Below are positions 44,541-54,427 of a DNA stretch of 64,000 nt, piece by piece (within the stretch, counting starts at the first letter, position 1; every line of letters starts with the position of its first letter). This DNA comes from Hygrocybe punicea (taxonomy: Eukaryota; Basidiomycota; Agaricomycetes; Agaricales; Hygrophoraceae), in the NCBI GenBank assembly GCA_963556145.1, contig OY744463.1, positions 868,001 through 932,000 on the forward strand. Direction: 5' to 3'. The notes beneath the pieces were generated by a model. It was not told the DNA's origin. It saw only the letters and a list, made by a program, of their open reading frames with translations, and searched no databases. The position numbers and the translations under genes were made by a program.

Positions 44541-45232
44541 TGTAACCAAGATCTTACTTTTCTCAGTGTAATTGCATGGAGCACAACAACTGTGTAACAC
44601 ATTTCAGACCATGAGGGGATAGAATTAGCCTATAAATATATCCTCCCCAAATTTTGTATTTTATTATCGCCTACATAGAGAGATATCCATGATTCATCGA
44701 TACCTCCCTGCCAATTTCAGACCCTTAAAGTGCAACTTTACCAATAATTCTCTGAAAAATATGAGAATAATTGTGAAACTACTATGTAAAGTATCTATTG
44801 TATTGATAATCAGTGCCTGGCACTTGGTGGTCCCAGACATCTGTTGTAGCCAAGAAAGTTTCGACAGGTTCAAAGTTAAAGCAGTTTGGACTTCGGCTGG
44901 GTCAGCCACAATGCACAATTCTGTGCATTTGCCGGCTGCAACATAGGTCCTGGTCCAGCAACAATCAGGCACTTTTGTGAACACCAATGAGTACTTATTC
45001 AAGTACTCCTTAGATTAATTTCAGATTTTTAAGACCAAGTTATATCATTAAAGGTCCAATTCTGGCAGGGGAATGGAATAAATTGTGGATAGCTCTTGAT
45101 GCAGGGCAAAATAAAATACAAAATTTGACATGAGAGTAGGTATACTATATTTACATCTTTTGAGGATCTCACTTTGGGTATGCATGCATTGTTGTGCATG
45201 CCAGAAGATTCAAAAGCTTCAGCCACACTTCC
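44541..45232. other. Loop of the 4-kb inverted repeat; no gene seen
   Basis: Unique AT-rich sequence with only short frames. A purine-tract and poly-A-poor region without repeats. Confidence 0.4.
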
Positions 45233-46957
45233 ATGTTTGGCAACTCGAACCCGTTTGGGAAATCGGCAACCGCTGGCTGGCGGCGAGTTCAAACAACTCG
45301 TTTTCAACAACGCGTCAACAACAGGAGACGGGTGCAGAGGAGCACCCGAGGTAAATTTCTGATTTTAACTTTCTTGTGTTCTTTACTAAATGTTGACCTT
45401 TTGCAGCTACCCCACGCCAAACAGGCGATTCCGAACACCCAACAGAAGAACACAACGCGCCAGCAAACAGAACGGAAGCCGACGAAAACGGCCACCGCGA
45501 GGATGGCGGAAACGAGGCCGCGACACCGGGCACGAGGATGCCCCAATGGCCAGGACAGAGTGCCGAGACAACCACAGCGGCAACGACGAGGACAGAGGCC
45601 ACGAGGACACAGACGGCCAGCGAGGGGACGTGGACACGGATGAAGGCGGACAGCGACGGCACGACAGGACGACGGAGACCACGACGACATTCCAGGGGAC
45701 GACGAGGACAACGACGGGGAAGGAGACGGAGATGACAATGACAACGAGGATGAGAGGACAAGGACAACGAGGACGAGAGGACAAGGACAACGAGGACGGT
45801 GACAAGGATGACGGGAACGGGATCGACGGCGACGGGAACGACAGGGATGGGGACGATGGCGACCACGGGAAAGGGAACGACGGGGAGGAGGATGGCAGGT
45901 CGAAGATGAAGACGACGATGACGACGGGAACGCGATAAGTATGTACATCCCACCTGTCCGCCCTCTTCTCCTGCCTCTTCCTCTCCCACTCCCACTCCCT
46001 GCTGCCCTTCCCTCCTCCCTTCCCTCCTCCCCTTCTCCCACACCCTTTCCCTGCTGCCACTCCCACAGCCTCCTCCTACACCCACACCCATACCCACACC
46101 CACACCCACACCCTCATCCACAACCACATCCACTCCCACTCCCAGTCCCAATGCCTGTATGATTTAATTATGTATTTTGGATAAAATAATAATAAAATTG
46201 ATATTTCCATTCTCAGTGATAGTGAGTGGATATGGATATGTAATGATTCCAATTGAGAGTGGAGTAATATTAAATAAAAAAAGGACAAAATTCCAAGTGG
46301 GGTAATTACTGATTGTGGTATAAATGTTCTTTGGAAAGAAGTAGCTCCTGTGAGTGATGAAGCTAAGAGTGAGATATTGTGCATTTTCAAAAGGATAATT
46401 TTGTAATGTGGGTATTCCCTGTGCTTTGCATAATTGCATTTCAAATTATATTACATTTGTGTAATGAACGGACTGACGTATGTTCTTGACTTTATATCAC
46501 AGTGTCTGAATAAATATTGGTTTGATCTGTTGTAAGCACTGCCATTGAATGTGGTCAACATTGTGTACAAACAGGCAGATTGATACATCACACAAGCCTG
46601 TGGACCAACATGGGGTCCAGTTACAGCAAGAGCGGGACCCCAGTCAGCCCAATCTGGTGGCCAGAGCTGGATGCAGGTCAACCCGGTGCTGCAGCAAGAA
46701 CTGGGCCTGGGTCAACCCAATCCCGCAGCAATAGCTGGACCCAGGTCAACCTACCCCGCAGCAAGAGCTGGAGCCCAGGTCAACCCGGTGCTGCTGCAAG
46801 AGCTGGGCCCTGGTCAACCCGATCCTGCAGCAGTAGCTGCCATCAAGTCAACCTACCTGGCAGCAAGAGCTGAACCCAGGTCAACCTGGTGCTGCAGCAA
46901 GAACTGGGCCTGGGTCAACCCAATCCCGCAGCAATAGCTGGACCCAGGTCAACCTAC

Positions 46958-47271
46958 TGTTGAATGACAAACCGGCTATAAGTACCGAATCAACAATGAT
47001 TAGATAACCGCTAGATTAGATTAGATTAGATTTACCTTTTTCGGTATCCTTTCTTACCTTACCCTTTGTTAAGGTATATAAGTTAGTTTTCGTAGCGTAG
47101 AGACCTCAGCTGCATATTGTTCTCGCACTGAGGTTAGCCACTTGTTCCCTTATTTTCTTTTACCTCTTATTGACTTCAACTAGATTATATTGTCAATCCT
47201 TAGGTACCATTAAATATACAGCTGCGTATTGTTCTTGCACTGAGATTATATTGTCAATCCTTAGTTCTACA
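46958..47271 (+). repeat. Copia-B 5' LTR
   Basis: 314 bp. Contains AGATTAGATTAGATTAGATT (47016-47035) and a TATATAAG box near 47075-47082. Confidence 0.9.
47075..47082 (+). promoter_or_regulatory. TATA box in the copia-B 5' LTR
   Basis: TATATAAG within the LTR, ~190 bp before the PBS and ~240 bp before the start codon. It is repeated in the 3' LTR. Confidence 0.5.
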
Positions 47272-47317
47272 GGTTATTGTGCCCTGCGTATCCACTGCGT
47301 ACTTCTTCGTATTTGTC

Positions 47318-50300
47318 ATGTCCACCGCTAGCACCCTTCAGGCTATCTCCGACTCCCTCCCTTCCGACATTCCCAAGCTTGCTTCCAATGGCCTAAATTG
47401 GGCGATCTTCGAGCTACGCTTCTCAGCCGCCATCCGAGCCAAGGGACGCTGGGACCATTTTGAAGGAAAGAGCTCCAGACCTTCTCCTCCCGCTGCTCTG
47501 GATGATGGGACGCTAGCTCCAGACCCTACTGGAGAGAAATGGGAAAAAGACGAAGCCACGGCAAAGAACATGCTCTTACAAAAGATCCCCGACTCCGTAG
47601 CCATGAAGATTCGCCGGCACGCCACTGTTGCCCTCGCTTGGACCTCGATAGTCGAAGAGTACACCCGCCGGAGTGTTTTTGCTCAGACGGAACTGCGAGC
47701 CGCTTTCCTCGAATCCAGGTGCCCCAACAAAGGAGATGTGCGCAAGTTCCTAGACGAGCTGCGAGCCAAACGTGAGGATTTAGCCTCGCTGGATGTAGAC
47801 ATCGACGACAAGGATTACCGTTCGACAATCATTTCGTCACTACCCCCTCACCTCGCGAACTTCGCCTTGACACAGCTCACCGCGGCCAAACTGTACAGCT
47901 CATTGAGGATGATCGAGCCCGATCTCTTCATCCAGATCATTGCGGATGAGTGGGACCGTTATAGGTCCCAGCAGTTAAGGACCAAACGAGTACCGGCGAA
48001 AGTGTCAGCCGACGGTGATGATAACGCGATGGCCGCAACACCGGACAAGAAAGGGAAAGTCAACCGCTATGCCGACAAAAACTGTTACAACTGCGGAGAA
48101 CAAGGTCACATCAGCAGATTCTGCCCAAAGCTGAGGAAGGCTAGGACAGGTGGGAAGACTGATGAGATGGTCAAATTAAACGACGCCCCTTTGTCCGCAC
48201 ACATTGAGGAATGCGATGGAGCTTTCGGCGTGAGTATTGCCTCAGATTCGGGGGACGACTCAGATGCTAGCTCTGCATGCGCCCACTCCGATTCATCATG
48301 GGACAGGCCGGAACAATCCCTCGCATCCCCCTGCAACACGAGTCCTGATGACAACAGCCTGCCGGACCTCATAAGTGTCAGCGACTCCAGCGATGGTGGC
48401 GACGGTGAAGACGGTGGCGACCAAGTGGACCTGCGCTCCGTTAGCGATTCAAACGCAAGTGATGACCCGACTGACCCTCTGGAAGACATTTGGGTCGACG
48501 ACCTTTTCGTTGATACCAATAACGATGCACGCGACATTGATGTGGCTGGGGACGTAGATTGGAGCCAAGTAAGAGCCTTTTTGGATGCGAGACCGTTAAG
48601 TGAGACCACCGCCGCTGCTGACGATGGAGGTACGCATGAACCTAGAGTCAGCCTGTTAGATTCCAGCTGCACGAAACACATCTCACCGTATCGAGACGCT
48701 CTCGCGAACCTGACGACAATCCCTCCCAAGACTTTCCGAGCTGCCAACAAGCAGAAATTCAACGCAGCCGAAGCGGGCGAGCTTACGATTCCCCTGCCAA
48801 ATGGAGCCAACCCATCAAAACTCGAACTTCACGAGGTCCTGTACTCGCCCGAAGTAGGGTACACTCTTATATCAATCGGCAAACTTGACGACTTGGGTTT
48901 CGACATGCGTTTTGCAAACGGTGCCTGTACGATCAGAGCGCCGGATGGAAATGTTGTGGGCCGCATTCCGAAGGACGCTACCGGCCTGTATCGCATTGTC
49001 AGCGAGGATGAAGCGGCAAACGCACTGGAAACCATTACCCTCGATCAACTCCACCGCCGCATGGGACACATTGCCCCCGATGCTGCAAAACGCATGGTCA
49101 GCAAGGGCTTCGTCACCGGCGTGCGACTTGACGAATCCGCTGATTCCCCTACCTTCTGCGAGTCTTGCATTTACGCGAAGGCCACGCGGAAACCGGTTCC
49201 TAAGCTGAGGGAAGGCAATAGGGCAAGCGAGCTGGGCGGGGAAGTGCACAGTGATGTGTGGGGACCAGCCCCCGTCGCTACACTCCGTGGCCGGCGTTAC
49301 TATGTCAGTTTCATAGACGACAAGACGTGACTCACCGGCATAACGCTGATGAAAAATAAAGGTGAAACTCTCCAGGCCTACAAGGAATTTGAGGCCCGTC
49401 TCCTCACGCAGTTTGGGAAAGGCGTCGTAGTTTTCAACTCCGATCGAGGAGGGGAGTACACTAGCAAAGCATTCACTGTCCACCTGCAAAAAAATGGTAC
49501 TCACCAAAAACTGAATATCCATGACACCCCACAGCATGCCGGAGTCTCCGAGCGTTTCAACCGCACCCTAATCGAACGCGTCTGTGCCTTGCTCCACGCA
49601 AGTGGACTACCGAGGTCTTTGTGGGGAGAGGCGGCCCATCACGCCATTTGGCTGATGAACCGGACCCCGACGAGGGCCCTGAACGACATGACACCCTTCG
49701 AAGCCGCCACAGGTAGTAAGCCCAACGTTGCTGGAATATGCGAGTGGGGAGAAAAAGTGTGGATTCGAGTCGAAAAAGGTGACAAACTTGGAGGCCGAGT
49801 CCGCCCTGGTCGATGGGTGGGTTTTGATGACAATAGCAAGGGCGCTAGAATCTACTGGCCGGACTCTAGAACGGTGTCTGTTGAACGTAACATCTACACA
49901 AAAAACGACCAGGAACCGATTGAGCGTCTTGAGGGTGAGGACTGGACTTTTGAACGGGAAGAAGTACCCGAGGAAATGATACCAGTACCTGAAGACGACC
50001 CTCAACCTCCCGTACCATTAGTCAAGGATGGGCAGGACATCACCTCCAGTGACGCCCAGCCTATCATTGCCCCCAAAACGCCTGCAGCCCAGCCCGCGAT
50101 CCCTCAAAGACAACAAAGGAACGAAATCGATCCTGATAACATCCTGCCCGAAGGTTCCAGGCGTGTCAAGAAACCTAGTCAGCGAGTTGCCGACCTCGCT
50201 ACCGGCAAGGGACGGACATTGAACAAACCAGCCGACCCTCTGGTAACCACCGGCGTGCAACTACCGAACGAAGATCAAGAGCTAAAGATCGATGAAGCTA

Positions 50301-51955
50301 ACACAGACGATGAATGGATGCTGATGGCCATGGACGAATGCCCCGAGGAGTATTCACTAGTGTTGGAAACCGGCGATGCTGAGGCAATCGAACCGCGTAC
50401 TTTGAGCGAGGCCAAACGTCGACCGGATTGGTTGCTCTGGGAAAAGGGCATACACGAGGAGCTTGAGACGCTCCGAAAAGCGGGAACCTGGGATTTAGTG
50501 GATAAACCTGAAGGAGCAAACATTGTTGGATCGAAGTGGGTCTTTCGCGCAAAAAAGGATGCTGCCGGCGTTACGGTTAGACACAAAGCCTGCTTGGTCA
50601 CTCAAGGCTTCTCGCAAGTTCCCGGGGTAGATTATTTCGATACTTATGCGCCCGTGGCCAAGCTCGCCTCCGTTTGCACGATACTAGCCATAGGTGCCCA
50701 GTTAGATCTAGAAATGCATCAAATCGACATCAAGGGGGCGTATCTCAATGGAGAGCTCAGCAATGACGAAATCATATATATGAAACAACTACCGGGCTAC
50801 CACGCGCTCAACTCCGTCGGAAAAGTCTGTCGCCTGAACAAAACGTTGTACGGACTGAAGCAGAGCGGCCGTCATTGGTACCAAAAGCTTGTTTATATCC
50901 TAGTTGATAACCTCGGATTCAAACGCTGCGAAGTCGATCAAGCCGTTTTCATACTCAGAATCGGCAGTGAACTCACAGTAATAGCCGTCCATGTAGATGA
51001 TTGCACCATCGCGGGGAGCTCCATTCAGCTCATCAACGACGCGAAGGCCGGTATACGTAGATTCGTTGAAATCTCCGATTTAGGAGAGTTGCATTGGCTC
51101 CTGGGGATCGAAATCCGTCGAGACAGGGACGCGAGAACCATTCACCTCTCACAACGATCATACATCGATTTGATAATATGCCGATTCAATCTTGAAGACT
51201 GTAAGCCTATATCCACACCGATGGACACTCAGATAAAGCTCACCTCGTCTCAATCACCCTCAACCACACATGAGTTCGCCATCATGCGCGATGTCCCGTA
51301 CCTTGAGGCCGTCGGATCCTTGATGTGGGCATGTCTCGGTACGCGCCCAGATATCGCTTTCACCATGACAACGCTATCGAGATTCTCCAAGAACCCTGGC
51401 CCAGTGCATTGGGAGGCTGCTAAGTGTGTTCTCCGGTATCTCGCGGGGACCACTCACCTCTGGCTGTCCTATGGTAACACTAGAAACGGTCTAATAGGCT
51501 ATGCCGATGCCGATGGGAGTATGGCGGAGGATCGACGTGCAATCAATGGCTATGCTTTCATCTTAAATGGGGGAGCCGTATCCTGGAGCTGTAAGAAGCA
51601 AGACATAGTCTCGTTGTCGACGACAGAAAGTGAATACATAGCAGCTACTCACGCGGCGAAGGAGGCGCTTTGGCTGCGCTCACTCATATCCCAAGTCTTC
51701 GGTCCCATCACTTCCCCAACGACACTCTTTTCCGACAATCAATCTGCGATCGCCCTATCAAAGGAACATCAGTATCACGCGCGCACGAAACATATTGATG
51801 TACGTCTACACTTCATCCGATGGGTGATCGAAGAAGGCAAGTTGCGTCTCGTGTATTGCCCAACCGACGACATGGTAGCGGACACACTCACCAAAGCACT
51901 GCCCTTGGCCAAAGTTAAACATTTCACGTCAGAACTCGGACTTTGCGCGGTTTGA
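47318..51955 (+). pseudogene. Copia-B Gag-Pol polyprotein with one in-frame TGA
   Basis: Start ATG 47318 (MSTASTLQAISDS); 1546 codons in one frame including a TGA at 49328-49330. Gag (~1-250), zinc knuckle CYNCGEQGHISRFC (residues ~256-269), acidic Ser/Asp linker, protease (LLDSSCTKHIS, ~447; the usual DSG is DSS), GAG-pre-integrase (LDQLHRRMGHIAPDAAKRM), integrase (HSDVWGP, FNSDRGGEY, SERFNRT triad), reverse transcriptase (HQIDIKGAYLNGEL, YGLKQSGRHWYQKL, VHVDDCTIAG intact) and RNase H (GYADADGS, TTESEYIA, FSDNQSAI) to the end. The TGA lies in integrase just after FIDDKT, where related proteins have Arg (CGA). The two probable C-to-T events (TGA and the Gly-to-Ser in protease) would disable an otherwise full-length element. 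Confidence 0.92.
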
Positions 51956-51962
51956 GGGGGAG
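51954..51962 (+). promoter_or_regulatory. Polypurine tract of copia-B
   Basis: GAGGGGGAG overlaps the polyprotein stop codon and abuts the 3' LTR, as plus-strand priming requires. Confidence 0.85.
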
Positions 51963-52136
51963 TGTTGAATGACAAACCGGCTATAAGTACCGAATCAACA
52001 ATGATTAGATAACCGCTAGATTAGATTAGATTAGATTTACCTTTTTCGGTATCCTTTCTTACCTTACCCTGTGTTAAGGTATATAAGTTAGTTTTCGTAG
52101 CGTAGAGACCTCAGCTGCATATTGTTCTTGCACTGA
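51963..52136 (+). repeat. Copia-B 3' LTR, first part
   Basis: Matches 46958 onward up to GCACTGA. The LTR resumes at 54092. Confidence 0.9.
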
Positions 52137-52479
52137 CATCAGTAGATCTACACATATGCTTTTGAGATCTTTCCGTGCTTTTTTAAGCTCAAAAAAGCTT
52201 TATAAGTTCAAAAAGCAATAAGCACGCCGTGCTTAAATTAGCGGGGTCGATCCGCTAATTTAAGCTGGCCCGAGCTTTTCTAAGCTTGAAAAAGCTTGAA
52301 AGAACCTGAAAGAACTGTACCACTACTCTTTCTTTTTCTTTCTTTTGAGATATTGTGTAACGAAAGATAGTATTTGTATTGAGCTAAATAATATTGTTAT
52401 ACATTGTGGTACTAGTAGCTTCACCACAATCCCCTTGTCATCAAACATTCACCTCTTTCACAGCAACGACGCTTGCCTT

Positions 52480-53160
52480 GTGAACCAGCATGATTTTACC
52501 CAATGGTCCCTTGGGCAGCAAGAATATGTCCTTCTCTGCACCGCAGCCAAAGCGCCTTGCGAGATCCCGTCCCTCTACGCATACGGGTGAAGCAAACATG
52601 GAAAGAAAACGGCAAATGGGGAAAACATGTGAGCACAAGAGCCAGGGAAGGTGACGGCACGAGAAGGCACATACCATTACTCACGTGCCGTTCATACTCC
52701 AGATCACACTTGTTCGCGACAAGAATCATGGGAAAGTGGTCAACATCCTTGACGCGGAGCAGTCGTTGGTGGAAGTCGACTTAGTCGAGGATCTCCTCAA
52801 AAGAACTGTGGGATGTGATGGCGTAGACGAGGAGGAATCCCTTGCCAGAGGACATGTAATGTTTGTGCATCGCGCTGTTGGATAATTTGGATTGCTTAAT
52901 TCAGGACAACAGGAGTATCAGATAATGCACAAGTACTCCTCTTGTCCAGCTGTGTCGAGGACGTCCAAGAGGGCCACCTCTTCGTCGATTACGCATTCTT
53001 TCTGGTAAGAGTCTGTTCCGAGAATGAGAAAGGCCCGTTAGTGATGGAAATAGTGGAGAAAAAGGCTTGCCCTCGATTGTGGGATTGTCAAACATGCCTT
53101 GGACGAACTGAGTTGTCATGGCCGACTTTCCAACACCTTTGATCACCTATCAACGGCTCT
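52480..53160 (-). pseudogene. Ras-family small GTPase pseudogene with introns retained
   Basis: Minus-strand pieces in order: P-loop part (GVGKSAMTTQFVQGMF, DNPTIEG); switch II exon ([20 protein letters not shown]); then [35 protein letters not shown] with LEYERHV; then [11 protein letters not shown]. Intron-like gaps with GC-AG or GT-AG ends separate them (donor GCAAGC after the P-loop exon, GTACTT after AGQEE, GTGAGT after ERHV). The start of the G domain is missing, TAA follows FEEILD, and the C-terminus with the CAAX box is absent. Retained introns indicate DNA-level capture from a host Ras gene rather than retroposition. Confidence 0.88.
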
Positions 53161-54074
53161 TGGAAAATCAAAGAACTCATACCTTCTTGATGGTGTTGCG
53201 TGACAACCCTGCCCATGCCTCATCTGGGTTTGGCAGACTGTATAACAGTTGCGCCGCCTCGCTGCCGTTATTGATGCCAGCGCCACTGCCGCCGTCAGTG
53301 TAGGTGCTATTCTGTTTTTGTTGCTGTTGCTGTTGCCTTCCTTGTCGCCTTCGACCCAGTTGACGTCTTCCTCGTTGCCATTTGTCCTGGTATCACGGTT
53401 GCCACCCTCATCGTCGCTGCCATCCTCGTCATCCTCCTTGGGAGGAAAGGGCGCATGTCAAATGTCTCAAGGTAGCTGACAGAGGTGTTAGTGAGTGTGG
53501 AAAGAGGGCAGTGGGGACATAACCAGCCGGCAGTGGGCCTCCGGCCTTGGCCATCTTCTTGGTCATCCTCGCCATTGGGTGGAAGGGGGTAGTGGGTGTG
53601 AAGGAGGGAATGGTGTGAAAAAGGGAGTCATACCATTCTGCGAGATGAGCAAGCTCTTTGACAGTACGAAGGGATAGTCATGAGCTCCTAGTCAGACTCC
53701 ATGGTGAATCATGTTATCTTAAGCCAAGTTCAACCATGCCAAATACGGCCAAAGGAAGGACTTCAATGAATTTTTTTACAGCTCAGCTGCGCTCAGTGAC
53801 AGCATCGACAACTCGGACGATGATTAGGAATGTCCTCTACTCTCCTTCTGAAGGCACTGAGTGCCTTCCATTCTTACCATGTTAACAAATACATAGACTG
53901 AGTTTCATGAAATTGCTTATTGATACTCCCTGCTCAGTGCTCAATTCAAAAGCTGACGTCCAATTGAATAAGCAAAAAGCATTCGAAAAGCCCTGATAAG
54001 TCAAGAAAAGTCTATTGATAAAAGCATAAGCTTGATTAAATAAGCACAAAGCCGCACAAAGCCAAAATAAGAAA
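53161..54074. other. Remainder of the Ras-carrying element; no further gene recognised
   Basis: Minus-strand stretch 53180-53235 reads NPDEAWAGLSRNTIKK and may be another captured exon. The rest shows GT/GTTGCTGTT-rich sequence (53290-53440) and no recognised domain. Confidence 0.4.
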
Positions 54075-54091
54075 GTGTAGATCTACTGATG

Positions 54092-54233
54092 GAGGTTAGC
54101 CACTTGTTCCCTTATTTTCTTTTACCTCTTATTGACTTCAACTAGATTATATTGTCAATCCTTAGGTAACATTAAATATACAGCTGCGTATTGTTCTCGC
54201 ACTGAGATTATATTGTCAATCCTTAGTTCTACA
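54092..54233 (+). repeat. Copia-B 3' LTR, second part
   Basis: Continues GAGGTTAGCCACTTG to TTAGTTCTACA, matching 47130-47271. Confidence 0.9.
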
Positions 54234-54427
54234 GGGCTCTCCTCGGTTTCCTGATGTCCACCATGTCCAGCAATATCAGCCTCGAAACAATTTCCTGATG
54301 CTCACCTGATGCTGTCCCCACAACGTTGAACGCAATACCTAGGTACCTGAGGCCTCAACATCTCAACCTTAAGCTCACGCCTTCAAGTTCGGAAACATGC
54401 AGAGCACAGCCAAGCCAAAACTGAAGG

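Larger units (their letters stand above)
42978..46957. mobile_element. 4-kb inverted repeat (foldback) with acidic-codon-rich arms
   Basis: The arms are 42978-~44540 and ~45233-46957, antiparallel, with a ~0.7-kb loop. Outer parts are near-identical (43210-43670 against 46160-46620, including translated frames), apart from an extra ~110-bp block of minisatellite units in the right arm. Inner parts have diverged: (GAC/GAT)n-rich tracts encoding Asp/Glu or Arg/Thr runs, GGGAGAGGGAGAGG runs, and matching inner ends with GATTGCCCAAACGGG. No transposase frame. The right arm is cut at 46957 by the copia-B 5' LTR. Confidence 0.8.
52137..54091. mobile_element. 1.96-kb inverted-repeat element carrying a Ras fragment (Pack-TIR-like)
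   Basis: Ends are the perfect 17-bp inverted repeat CATCAGTAGATCTACAC (52137-52153 and 54075-54091). Comparison with the intact 5' LTR shows that only GA is duplicated (52135-52136 and 54092-54093). Subterminal zones are rich in AAGCTT / AATAAGCA motifs on both sides, as in DNA transposons bound by their transposase. It has no transposase. The 2-bp duplication does not identify a superfamily. Confidence 0.8.
46958..54233 (+). mobile_element. Ty1/copia retrotransposon copia-B (nearly intact)
   Basis: 5' LTR 46958-47271 and 3' LTR 51963-54233 (interrupted by the 52137-54091 insertion) start TGTTGAATGAC and end TTAGTTCTACA. After the 5' LTR comes GGTTATTGTGCCCTGCG, resembling the copia-A PBS. 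The polypurine tract GAGGGGGAG abuts the 3' LTR. Flanking 5-mers differ (CCTAC on the left, GGGCT on the right), so no target duplication remains. LTR halves are almost identical (for example CCCTTTGTT against CCCTGTGTT), so it is young. Confidence 0.92.

Noticed and set aside
49328..49330. Programmed TGA readthrough in copia-B
   Set aside because: The stop lies inside integrase, not at a gag-pol boundary, and the same CGA-to-TGA change is seen in unrelated elements.
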